A stretch of DNA of 64,000 bases, taken from the NCBI RefSeq assembly GCF_000014745.1, contig NC_008347.1, positions 248,001 to 312,000 on the forward strand. Direction: 5' to 3'. The DNA comes from Maricaulis maris MCS10. GTDB lineage: Bacteria; Pseudomonadota; Alphaproteobacteria; Caulobacterales; Maricaulaceae. Of the stretch, positions 28,501 through 36,032 are shown one piece after another (within the stretch, counting starts at the first letter, position 1; every line of letters begins with the position of its first letter). The notes below the pieces were generated by a model. It searched no databases and was not told the origin of the DNA. It saw only the letters and a program-made list of their open reading frames with translations. A program made the translations under genes and the position numbers.

Positions 28501-31500
28501 ACCGGGCAACTGGCCATCGGCGGTGATAACGGGCGCGGTGTTTCGATCGGTATCGGTGGCTTCGGTGGCGATGGCGGTGACGCTGGCAGTGCCCACCTGA
28601 CCTTCGGCAATGCCGACAATACCGTGTTTGCCCAAGGGGTTGGCGATGATCGCGCAGCCGTAATCGTCCAATCTGTCGGCGGAGGCGGAGGTGTCGGGGG
28701 GATCAATGTATCCGCTGGCATTACCACAACCGGCAATCTGATTGCCGGCATCGGCGGATTTGGTGGGGATGGCGGCCTAGGTGGCGCGGTCACAGCGGAT
28801 ATCAACGCTAACCTTCGCGCCGACGGTCGACGTGCGCGCGGCTTGCTTGCCCAGAGTGTCGGCGGCGGCGGCGGGTTCGGTGCCATCAATGTATCCGGCG
28901 GCATAAACGCGACCGGTTCTGCGAGCGTCAGCGATGATCCCTCCCTCGTCTTCGGTCTTGGCGGGTTCGGTGGCGACGGGAATCGAAGTGGCAATGTGGC
29001 TGTAAATTACAGCGGAAATGTCGCAGTTACCGGCGAAGATTCGATCGGCATGCTGGTCCAAAGCGTTGCCGGTGGTGGCGGCGATGGCGGCATTAATGTT
29101 CTGGGCAATCTGGCGCTGGGTGACGGCGAGGGCTTTGCCGCATCGATTGGTATTGGTGGTACCGGTGGCGATGGAGCCAATGCTGGAGATGTGACGTTCA
29201 ACAGCACTGGCAATGTGTCGGTGGCGACGTCTGAGCCGATTGACGATGATACGCCCGAGTTTGATCCGAGGCGGACCAGCCATAATGCGGTCGGCGTGCT
29301 GGTCCAGAGCGTGGGCGGCGGCGGCGGAGCCGGTGGTGTGAATGTTACCGCCGCGCTGTCTCGCGCGGGGCAACCGATTGCCGTCGGCGTTGGTGGCTCC
29401 GGTGGTTCTGGCGGTGATGCGGGAGCTGTCCGGGTCGTGCGCGGGTACAGCGACCCTGGCGCAGCAGCGACAAGTACAACCGATGAAATTGCTCCCAGTG
29501 GTGCCACGCCCGGTTCGATCTGGACCGCCGGCGATGATGCGACCGGGTTGATTGCCCAGAGCGTCGGTGGCGGCGGTGGCAATGCCGGAATCAATGTGAC
29601 CGTTTCGGGCGCAAAGCCCGGTGACAACAACCCCGTCACGGCACAATTCGTGATTGGTGGGAGTGGTGCTGGCGCGGGCGCTGGGTCCACGGTTGACGTT
29701 CACCATGCCGGAAACATCCTGACCACAGGCACGCAAAGTCGCGGCTTGGTAGCCCAGTCGATTGGCGGCGGCGGCGGTAATGCCAATATTAATCTGGGCC
29801 TCGGTTATGTGAAGGGCGCGAGCGCGCTGAACCTGTCTGTCGGCGGGGCCACGGGCGCTGCCGGTGGGGCAGGGGCGGTGACGGTGTCTCACTCTGGCGT
29901 GATCGCCACAGAGGGCGATGACTCCGATGGATTGACGGCTCAGAGCATTGGCGGTGGTGGCGGCAATACAGCCATGAATACTGCCATGGGTTTGGGTTCC
30001 AGCCGTCAACTGGACATTGCCATCGGCCGTTCTGGCGGAACGGGCGGCCTCGGCGGCTCGGTCACGGTTACTTCCGCGGGTACCATTCTCACTCAGGGTG
30101 ACCGTTCGCGGGGAATCATCGCGCAAAGCATCGGAGGCGGCGGTGGCATCAGTGGCTCAATCGCAGTCGGTGCCGCAAGCGTGTCAGGCGCGGGAACCAG
30201 CCAGAGGTCCTACGGAGGCAAGCTTATTGTTGGCCTTGAAGGCGGCTCTGGTGCAGAAGCCAGCGACGTCGAGGTAACATCCTCAAGCACGATCTTGACG
30301 GCCGGCGCCGGGTCGCATGCGATCCATGCCCAAAGTCTCGGCGGCGGTGGCGGCGTTGGCGGAGTCGCGGTCAATACGCTGATTGGCCGTTCGGGCGCGC
30401 TGAACCTTGGCGTCGGTGGCTCTGGCGGGTCCGGTAACTTCGCCGGGAGAGTTGATGTCATATCGACCGGAAATCTGCAGACCGGCGGCGTCGCCGCGGA
30501 CGGGATCCTGGCACAAAGCATCGGAGGCGGTGGCGGCACAGGTGGTTATGCGGCAACCATAGGCCTGCAATTCCTCGGTGCGGCCAAGAACGGTTCATCG
30601 ACCTTGGGCGTCAATGTCGGCGGAAGAGGTGGCAATGCCTCTGATGGAGGCATCGTAACGGTCCTCAACCAAGGCCTCATCAGCACATTGGAGCGACGTT
30701 CATACGGCATTCGCGCGCAGTCGATCGGCGGCGGTGGCGGCGATGGCGGCATGGTCTTTAACGGTCGCATCCAGGGCAGTGGCGACAATATGGATGCCAC
30801 GTTCAACGTCGGCGGCGAGGGTGCCGGAGGCGGGATCGGACAGGACGTCACCGTTACGAATGAAGGCGCGATCTATACCGGAGGCGACCAGTCTGCAGGC
30901 ATCAGTGCCAACAGCATCGGTGGTGGCGGTGGCGATGGCGGCTTGCTGTTGAACGGCGATGTCGGGTCGACCGGCAGCAACAATATGAGCGGGCGTTTCA
31001 CCGTCAATATCGGCGGCTCTGGCGGCATGGGCGGGGTGTCCGGGAATGTTGTGGTCAACAATACACCGACCGCGGCCGCAGATAGCGGACTCATCGTTAC
31101 GAGAGGCCGTGAGGCCTACGGTATCCTTGCGCAAAGCATCGCCGGCGGCGGCGGCAATGGATCGTCCATCATTTCGCTGACGGCGCTCGGCGGTGACAAT
31201 GACAGCGCCCAGCTCGGCCTGAATGTGGGCGGCAGCGGTGCCGACGCCAGCAGTGCCGGTACGGTCACGGTCAATAATGGTGGCCGGATCGACACCAGCG
31301 GGTTTGGCGCTCACGGCATTCTCGCCCAATCGATTGGCGGCGGTGGCGGCAATGGCGGCCTCGTCTTCTCCGGCAATGCTGTCTTGAACGCACGGTCGAT
31401 CGCGAATGCCTATTCACCCTTCATCTCTGTCGGTGGTTCCGGCGGTGATGGCGGCGATGCCAATACGGTTTCTGTTATCAACACCGGTCACATCGTGACG

Positions 31501-34500
31501 CGCGGTGCAGGTGCCCACGGTATCTTGGCCCAGAGTATTGGTGGCGGCGGCGGTAGCGCGCAGATGGGCTTCGGCCTCTCCAACAATGTCGCATCGGTTG
31601 CCATGTCCAACAGTATCGCCGCGATAGCGGGTGCGACCGGCGGTGGCGATGGCGGACTGGGCGGTGATGTCATCGTCAACCATACCGGTGATATCACGAC
31701 GCTTGGCGAAGGCTCCGTCGGTATCAAGGCGGAGAGCATCAATGGAGGCGGTGGCTCGCTGGGCTTTGACCTGACGGGTATTACAACGCTTCCAGGCCGA
31801 CCGGCTGTTGTCGATAGCGTGTTCGGTTCCGATGCTTTCGGCGGTTCGCCGGGTGGAACTGCTGCGGACCCGCTGATCATGGTGCGGCTCGGCTCCATGG
31901 ATTCAGGCGATATGAATCCCGGCTCGGTGACCCAGACCGGAAATGGCACTTTCGGCGCGGCTGGTGATCATAGCGTCGCTGAAATGGCCCAGTCTATTGG
32001 CGGCGGCGGCGGCACGCTTACTTTGGCGGGTGTCCTCGGAACTGAAGCGGTCTCAGCGGCCCCGGTAGCGGCCCAGGAGCAAGAGGGCAAGTTGGCTGCG
32101 GGACCTCTCCCGGGCATTGATCTCGGCCTGGTTCTCGGCTCGCTGAACGGTACCAACAACCATGGCGGCTCGATTGAATCCGCCCATGTCGGTGCCTTGC
32201 TGACCAATGGCGTCATGTCGCCCGCGCTTCTGCTGCAGTCGATCGGTGGCGGCGGCGGACGCGGCACGATTGATGTCACAGCACCGTCCGGAGCCTCGCT
32301 CAACCCGATCGATCTCGCACTGGGCTCCGTCAATGGCCAAGGCGAAACCGGGGGCGACGTCACGCGCACCCAAACGGGTTCAATCAGCACGACCGGAGCC
32401 TTTTCCGCAGCCAGCCTGATCCAGAGCATTGGCGGCGGCGGCGGTGTCGCAAACGTCCAGATCGACGCAGTGGACCAGTCCAATCTGCGGGCGCGGCCAA
32501 ATCTGGGAAGTCTTGGCGGCACTGACCTTGGATCTGGCGATATTGTCAGCGGGCTTGCAGGCGATGTCTACACCACCGGTGACGCTGCCAGCGGCCTGGT
32601 GCTGCAATCAATCGGTGCTGGGGGCGGCGATGTCCGCATAGCCGGAGTTGACCGGGTTGGGGTGACCCTGGGCGGTCAGCTCGACGCGCATGGCGACGGT
32701 GGCGCGGTCACGTTGAGCCATGTCGGTCTGGTTCAGACAATGGGCAATCGCTCCCACGGTGTGATGCTGCAGTCGATCGGTGGAGGCGGTGGTGCCGTCA
32801 CCACAAATGCCAGCGAAATTGAGTACCAGCTGATGTCGGATAACTCTGGCGCGGGCGGAAACATTCGCTTCACTCAGACTGGCAACATCATCACCGTTGG
32901 CGAAGGTTCATTCGGAATCATTGCGCAGAGCCTTGGCGGCGGTGGCGGCTGGGTCGATGGTGTATTTGCCGGCACGGCCGGTGGCGCCGGCAGCGGTGGC
33001 GAGATCACATTGACCGTTGACGGAGCCCTGCTTGCGACGGGCCTCGGTTCGACTGCCGTATTTGCGCAGAGTGACGGCGTTGACGGTGCTGGTAACATCA
33101 GCATCGCTCTGCTTGAGTTCGCGCGCGGTGGCAGCGGCCTCGGACAAGGCGCCTTTATCGACGGGGGCGCGAACAATACCTTGCTGACGACGACGTCTTT
33201 GTCCGCGGTGTCGACTTGGGCTGTCCGGTCGACCACGGGTAATGACGCGGTGGCCAATACCGGCCTTGTGGTCGGTAACCTGGATCTTGGCACGGGGGTC
33301 AACTCCTTCGACAACCTGGCCGGTTCGACTTTCATCGCCATCGACACAATCGATCTACGCGATGCCCCGGGCGAAACTCAGCTTTCAACCTCGGACCAGA
33401 TCTTTGATGCCGCGGCTGAGCTTCCGGTCATACCGCCAGCGGACACGGCCGCGGAACCGGTGTCGGTCAATGGGGCGGAGGACCGGACGAATGCAGCTGA
33501 CCCGATTGATGGACCGCTGGCATCCGAGCCTTCGCGTCCGGTTGTAAGCGATCTTTCCGATGCACCGGCACCGGCGCTGGTCTCCATTGACCAGGTTCTT
33601 GGCGGTGCTGGTCCGGCTGCGCTACCGGCGGGGCCGAACTCGCTTGGTGTGGCCCGTGCGGCGGCGTCCCGGCCCGAGTCGGCCACGCTCTCTGCCGCAG
33701 ATGTATCGGGTGAAAGGCATACGCTGCAGGCCGCTCTGACGGCGTCGCCGCAGACTGGGACGGCAGCCCCGTCAGTAGCCGAGCATCCAGGGGATACCAA
33801 ACGCCCGGTCCAGGCGGACCTGTCGGAGGTCTCGCAGCCGGCAATGGTCTCGTTGGCGTCTGTTGACGTGTCGGGCGGAAGCAAGCGTCCGGTTCAGGAG
33901 AGAGGCCTGTCCCTGCCGCCCACCGGTCCGGAATTTGAGCCGGCCCCCGGCACGGAACTGGCAGGCAAGCCAGGCGGTGTCCAGGTGATGGCGGTTCTCG
34001 ATTTGGACGACATTCCGGCACCGAGTGAGCGGGAGCAGTCGGCCTTGTTGGCATCAGCAGATCCGATGAATGCCGCAACCTTCCGCAATTCGGGCACGTT
34101 CCTGATGGGATTGTCGGCTTCGGACGCTCCGATCGATCTGCTGAATGGTGAGCTGTTCGGTAACCTGGACGATCGGGATGATCCGGCGACGAACCTGTTT
34201 TACGGCGTACGTGTCATCAACACGGTCGAACTGGATGGTCATTTCGAGCAGACAGCCGATGGCCATATGGTCTTTGACGTGGCCTTCGGTCCTTATGCTT
34301 CGGACCGGGTCAATGTGACCGGACTGACGACGGTCGACGGTACCGGTGACATCACCCTGATCTGGCTCGAGAACACCGATCGGGTAACGCTGTTTGCGGC
34401 TGGTGAGGGCGGTGTCGATAATGGCTTGTCCTTCCGCGACACGCTGGCGATCGATTACTCGGTGGCGGCCGATGCGGCGGGCGTCCACCTGCTGATCGAT

Positions 34501-35607
34501 ACCGATTTCGGTCTGGCCAGCCTCAATGGCAATGGCCGGGCTCTCGGTGGTCATATGGACTCGGCTCTTCAGGCCGGCGGCTCAGCCGGCCTTGGTCGCT
34601 TGCTTGGGTTCTTGGGGAATCTGCAAAATGATCAGCTGGATACGTATGAGGCGGTCTTTGCGGAGCTCAATCCCGAGCCCCACACGGCGGTCATGCGGGG
34701 ACAACTGACTGCGGCGAACAGCTTTGCCGATGATCTATTCAACTGCGGCTCTCCGGTCGCAAACGGCGGGGACGATTGTGTCTGGTCACGTCTGGAGATG
34801 ACCGCGAGTAGCAGTGACGCCACGGTTGAGAGCCTGCCCACCGAAACGCAGGCGATGCGCTTTACCGGCGGGTTCGAACGACGCCTTGGCAATGACTGGT
34901 CGGTCGCGGCCGGTGTCAGTTTTGAGGACACCTCACCAATCCGCGTCGACGGCCAACGCGCCATGACCGAAAGTCAGGGTTTCTCTGTCGGTCTTGGTTT
35001 CGAGCGCAACCAGGCGACGGGTCCCTATTACGGGGGCTCGGTGTCGGGCGGCTGGTCCTGGCATGAGACCGAGCGGGTGGTAACCGTGTTCGAGGCCGGC
35101 GTCGGTACTTCGACACCTGAATCCGGGTATGCGCGGATCGGTGGACATATCGGCGACAGCTTCCGGAACGGCAGTTTCTTTGCCCGTCCGCAGGTCTCGG
35201 CCTCGCTGACCGCGCTCCATCATGACGGTCTGATTGAGGACGGTCTGGACGGTCTGGGCGTAGAGGTTCTCTCCGAGACAGAGTTGGTTGCGGCCATCAA
35301 TCCGCAACTGACAGTGGGCCATATCTTCCGGGAGACCGAGGACATGATGGGCGTTGTTTCGCTGGCAGCCGGCGCACGGTTGATGTCGCAGGATAGTCTG
35401 GAACTGCCCATGCGTTTCCTGGGCGCCAACCCGCTCGCCGAGCCGGCGCTCATCGGAACCGTGCTCGATGACGTTGTCTACCAGATCGGTGCCCGGATTG
35501 AGATCGTCGGTGACGAACGGGGCAGCCTGTCGATTGGCTACGATGTCGAGTTCGGTGAGCAGACCGAGCACCGGCGCGCCGGTATCGACTTCCGCGTTCG
35601 CTTCTAG
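22501..35607 (+). CDS. Giant Gly-rich repeat autotransporter 1 (type Va secretion)
   Basis: The protein has 4368 residues from ATG 22501; the frame is open back to a GTG at 22489. A long N-terminal signal (about 1-62) has a 25-residue polar leader, then a hydrophobic stretch ending GDALGQA. From about 240 to 3560 the passenger consists of some 48 repeats of roughly 60-90 residues. Each carries a motif such as AQSVGGGGGNGG after a TxGDxxxGI segment, followed by a Gly-rich strand pair and GGxGGDGG. This suggests a long beta-solenoid. A Pro/Ala-rich linker (about 3630-3850) with KRPVQ words leads to a cap domain (about 3860-4010) and a C-terminal barrel (about 4080-4368) ending FRVRF. The barrel has a Cys pair (FNCGSP...DCVWSR). 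It is probably an adhesin or surface fibre; the role is inferred. It is a paralogue of the gene starting at 54046. Confidence 0.93.
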   Translation: MTKTIQSYSICDARHLQNKADALNKRSLLTGTILSRLGQLGVAAVLSGAMMAAGSGDALGQAGGVIVHPDTNANLTIQATEGGQVLTSNYLIIYTTLTALTAASIGTTIADPTNQGEAVEVISVVVNPTTGLATSMVVRPVVGGANRTVTTYRDASADYEPVSAGSPAGTTLTAPNAAVGDSNLFYSVSRGRTGADGNNGGGIGFLSYPAGDGEPGGSVLVPHTAVAALSHGPVEVISDGVAGVVIGSQGGSGGDGGYTIGIGTVAGRGGAAGSSGNVTGTNFVDVVTGRDPESLAQPACAPRATVNACDPTGAYSHGVHVFSRSGTAGEGGAGIILGFGGAGGSNDTTAGTASGTNYGQVTTWGEGAIGFLVQSVGGSGGEGGGSYGLVSLPGGGSWAGNADNAIGTNYGNILTHGVGAHGMYVQSVGGSGGVGGLGVGLVTLGDSGGAGGDSGAATAINHADNITTHGDYAIGVGAQSVGGGGGDGSTAAGLVALGGDGSTGGEVTLGSLVFVHQGAGRIDTYGRGSHAIFAQSIGGGGGNGGIGGGLVGLGGDGSAAGDGRDVEVQTEAGAQIRTRGEFAYGIFAQSIGGGGGAGAVGAGLIGLGGDGAGGGSAGNVLVVNNAEITTVGREARGLFAQSIGGGGGAAHAAGGLIAVGGSGGGAGNAGANVDVENYSLISTHGIGADAVFAQSIGGGGGAGSPTGGLVAIGGDGGSGGDAGEVDVQNHGNLHTRGDRARGIFAQSIGGGGGSGGDTGGLIAIGGDAAPGGNAVISDGALVYVRNSGAIETEGNVSSAIHAASVGGGGGDGGTTGGVFFTIGGDGAAGGDGGDVRVDHANNLRTSGNDSHGIFAESVGGGGGSGGSTVSVSAFIGVALGGDGDVGGDGGDVRVNFQSRTITLAGAPVEVDPLIETSGDRSRGVFAQSVGGGGGAGGFSVQVALGYIGALSISLGGDGAGGGDGGEVLICEPGTASSVLCSDVNIRTSGEFSEGLLAQSVGGGGGAGGFAISFAGAAGETAAGAISIGLGGDGAGGGSAERVFVDLGGSIATLGDFSTGMIAQSVGGGGGAGGFSVAAGVAAAGVASGSITVGLGGDGGAGGAGRSVDATFDGTISTRGDHSLGAVIQSVGGGGGNAGFNLSVPIGLSSTVAGGIGVGLGGSGGNGGSGGLVTGTIGGLVTTSGDFASGALIQSVGGGGGNGGFNISGSITLAGVAAGGITVGLGGSGGLGGAGGEVIAAASSIATSGDFSNGFVAQSVGGGGGNGNFNVSGNIAIGGTVGGGIAVGLGGSGEAAGSGDVVNATLTGVAATRGDQSTAIFAQSLGGGGGNGGINVSGNLAFSGAVAGAIGVGLGGSGEGGGSSESVTLTVVGSAHTGYVDEFDVRHGDESTAIFVQSLGGGGGNGGINVTGGIVAASTGAGTLGFGLGGSGGDGGNGWTATLALNAGVADDDNTLIAATTAGDRSGAIVVQSLGGGGGNGGLNVAGSLAFGTSFAGNLGVGIGGTGGDGGHSNLAIVPGVPVTYMADAGINGDVVTLGNESRAIVIQSVGGGGGNGAVNVAGGISGTTSGLSGNILVGVGGFGSDGGDGGAVIGTINSDIQTGQFAPGTTTTISGDGASGLTIQSLGGSGGIGGVNVTGGISVGLGSGGTGTLGVGIGGFAGGGGSASTVDGTFTGSILTRGDDAYGALLQSVGGGGGAGGVNVTGAVALSAGTTGSIGFGLGGFGGDGGRSDRVTGHLSGNVTTFGNDAFGAMIQSLGGGGGVGAVNVTGTLAASLGGSSNSGALSIGVGGFGGDGSPSGDVVATVNGTYLTHGLRSSGVIAQSVGGGGGNGGVNVSGAIQFGLADGAAGTIGVGGFGGDAASSAGNVNLVRNGDTITRGADSIGVLAQSLGGGGGAGGVNASAGISVTLDDGASLGFGLGGFGGDGGSAGNVTANIQGSVISTGVLSDITTDDEPVLITDFGDSYGLLGEGGRRRLGGSHGIVVQSQGGGGGIGGVNVTGQLAIGGDNGRGVSIGIGGFGGDGGDAGSAHLTFGNADNTVFAQGVGDDRAAVIVQSVGGGGGVGGINVSAGITTTGNLIAGIGGFGGDGGLGGAVTADINANLRADGRRARGLLAQSVGGGGGFGAINVSGGINATGSASVSDDPSLVFGLGGFGGDGNRSGNVAVNYSGNVAVTGEDSIGMLVQSVAGGGGDGGINVLGNLALGDGEGFAASIGIGGTGGDGANAGDVTFNSTGNVSVATSEPIDDDTPEFDPRRTSHNAVGVLVQSVGGGGGAGGVNVTAALSRAGQPIAVGVGGSGGSGGDAGAVRVVRGYSDPGAAATSTTDEIAPSGATPGSIWTAGDDATGLIAQSVGGGGGNAGINVTVSGAKPGDNNPVTAQFVIGGSGAGAGAGSTVDVHHAGNILTTGTQSRGLVAQSIGGGGGNANINLGLGYVKGASALNLSVGGATGAAGGAGAVTVSHSGVIATEGDDSDGLTAQSIGGGGGNTAMNTAMGLGSSRQLDIAIGRSGGTGGLGGSVTVTSAGTILTQGDRSRGIIAQSIGGGGGISGSIAVGAASVSGAGTSQRSYGGKLIVGLEGGSGAEASDVEVTSSSTILTAGAGSHAIHAQSLGGGGGVGGVAVNTLIGRSGALNLGVGGSGGSGNFAGRVDVISTGNLQTGGVAADGILAQSIGGGGGTGGYAATIGLQFLGAAKNGSSTLGVNVGGRGGNASDGGIVTVLNQGLISTLERRSYGIRAQSIGGGGGDGGMVFNGRIQGSGDNMDATFNVGGEGAGGGIGQDVTVTNEGAIYTGGDQSAGISANSIGGGGGDGGLLLNGDVGSTGSNNMSGRFTVNIGGSGGMGGVSGNVVVNNTPTAAADSGLIVTRGREAYGILAQSIAGGGGNGSSIISLTALGGDNDSAQLGLNVGGSGADASSAGTVTVNNGGRIDTSGFGAHGILAQSIGGGGGNGGLVFSGNAVLNARSIANAYSPFISVGGSGGDGGDANTVSVINTGHIVTRGAGAHGILAQSIGGGGGSAQMGFGLSNNVASVAMSNSIAAIAGATGGGDGGLGGDVIVNHTGDITTLGEGSVGIKAESINGGGGSLGFDLTGITTLPGRPAVVDSVFGSDAFGGSPGGTAADPLIMVRLGSMDSGDMNPGSVTQTGNGTFGAAGDHSVAEMAQSIGGGGGTLTLAGVLGTEAVSAAPVAAQEQEGKLAAGPLPGIDLGLVLGSLNGTNNHGGSIESAHVGALLTNGVMSPALLLQSIGGGGGRGTIDVTAPSGASLNPIDLALGSVNGQGETGGDVTRTQTGSISTTGAFSAASLIQSIGGGGGVANVQIDAVDQSNLRARPNLGSLGGTDLGSGDIVSGLAGDVYTTGDAASGLVLQSIGAGGGDVRIAGVDRVGVTLGGQLDAHGDGGAVTLSHVGLVQTMGNRSHGVMLQSIGGGGGAVTTNASEIEYQLMSDNSGAGGNIRFTQTGNIITVGEGSFGIIAQSLGGGGGWVDGVFAGTAGGAGSGGEITLTVDGALLATGLGSTAVFAQSDGVDGAGNISIALLEFARGGSGLGQGAFIDGGANNTLLTTTSLSAVSTWAVRSTTGNDAVANTGLVVGNLDLGTGVNSFDNLAGSTFIAIDTIDLRDAPGETQLSTSDQIFDAAAELPVIPPADTAAEPVSVNGAEDRTNAADPIDGPLASEPSRPVVSDLSDAPAPALVSIDQVLGGAGPAALPAGPNSLGVARAAASRPESATLSAADVSGERHTLQAALTASPQTGTAAPSVAEHPGDTKRPVQADLSEVSQPAMVSLASVDVSGGSKRPVQERGLSLPPTGPEFEPAPGTELAGKPGGVQVMAVLDLDDIPAPSEREQSALLASADPMNAATFRNSGTFLMGLSASDAPIDLLNGELFGNLDDRDDPATNLFYGVRVINTVELDGHFEQTADGHMVFDVAFGPYASDRVNVTGLTTVDGTGDITLIWLENTDRVTLFAAGEGGVDNGLSFRDTLAIDYSVAADAAGVHLLIDTDFGLASLNGNGRALGGHMDSALQAGGSAGLGRLLGFLGNLQNDQLDTYEAVFAELNPEPHTAVMRGQLTAANSFADDLFNCGSPVANGGDDCVWSRLEMTASSSDATVESLPTETQAMRFTGGFERRLGNDWSVAAGVSFEDTSPIRVDGQRAMTESQGFSVGLGFERNQATGPYYGGSVSGGWSWHETERVVTVFEAGVGTSTPESGYARIGGHIGDSFRNGSFFARPQVSASLTALHHDGLIEDGLDGLGVEVLSETELVAAINPQLTVGHIFRETEDMMGVVSLAAGARLMSQDSLELPMRFLGANPLAEPALIGTVLDDVVYQIGARIEIVGDERGSLSIGYDVEFGEQTEHRRAGIDFRVRF

Positions 35608-35633
35608 GACTTGACCTCTAGCCTGTACGAAAG

Positions 35634-35672
35634 GCGGCCGTCCGGAGACAATCCGGGCGGCCGCTTGCTTTT
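35634..35672 (+). terminator. Intrinsic terminator of giant autotransporter 1
   Basis: A 13-bp stem with one G-T wobble (35634-35646 pairing with 35652-35664, GCGGCCG..CCGGA arms) and a GACAA loop is followed by TTGCTTTT. It lies 27 bases past the stop codon. Stem strength and T-tract make this a confident rho-independent terminator. Confidence 0.92.
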
Positions 35673-36032
35673 GGGGGCGGCGGGCAAGCTCGCTGCGGAC
35701 AAGGGCGCCAGCGGAGGTTTTTCCAGACCGCTCCGCTTCAGTCTGACACCACCTCTTGGAGATCGAAGCGAACCTTCATGACGGGCAGCGCGATCTTTGC
35801 CTTCCAGAGACCAGCTCGCACCAAATTCCGTCCTCCCCCTTTGGTTTGGCGGCGTCCACGCCAAATAACTTCGCATTGTGCCCTTTTGGCGTTGCAATCA
35901 ACTCTCCAGCCGTTAGAAGCGTGGTTAACAAAGCGTTGAGAATTCCACGAGCCTAGGGACAGGCGCGGAGGCAACTCAGCCTGGTTGGCGGTAAAGCGGT
36001 GCTTTGACACCGCGGTGTTGGGGACGAAATCC
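35673..36032. other. Intergenic region before the Ig-repeat autotransporter
   Basis: It holds a solo IS6-type right end (35725-35762, listed separately) and a block near 35808-35838 related to sequence at 12929-12960. Otherwise no gene is seen. The last 100 bases include GTTAACAAAGCG and a GGGGAC ribosome site before ATG 36033. Confidence 0.5.
35725..35762. repeat. Solo IS6-type right-end sequence, 38 bp
   Basis: These 38 bases (starting AGACCGCTCCGCTTCAGTC) are identical to 40469-40506, in the same orientation. There they form the right end of a deleted IS6-family element. No transposase sequence adjoins this copy. The two copies bracket the Ig-repeat autotransporter gene at 36033-40139. 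Confidence 0.8.

Noticed and set aside
23220-33000. Possible CRISPR array or minisatellite within the regular repeats of the giant genes
   Set aside because: Repeats are longer (150-270 bp), not separated by unique spacers, keep the reading frame and encode a consistent protein motif.
24004-33347. Long minus-strand frames rich in Ala/Thr/Asp or Pro opposite the first giant autotransporter (for example 28777-30126, 449 codons)
   Set aside because: Same antisense effect of a repetitive high-GC gene; the sense frame has a signal peptide, a repeat structure and a C-terminal barrel.
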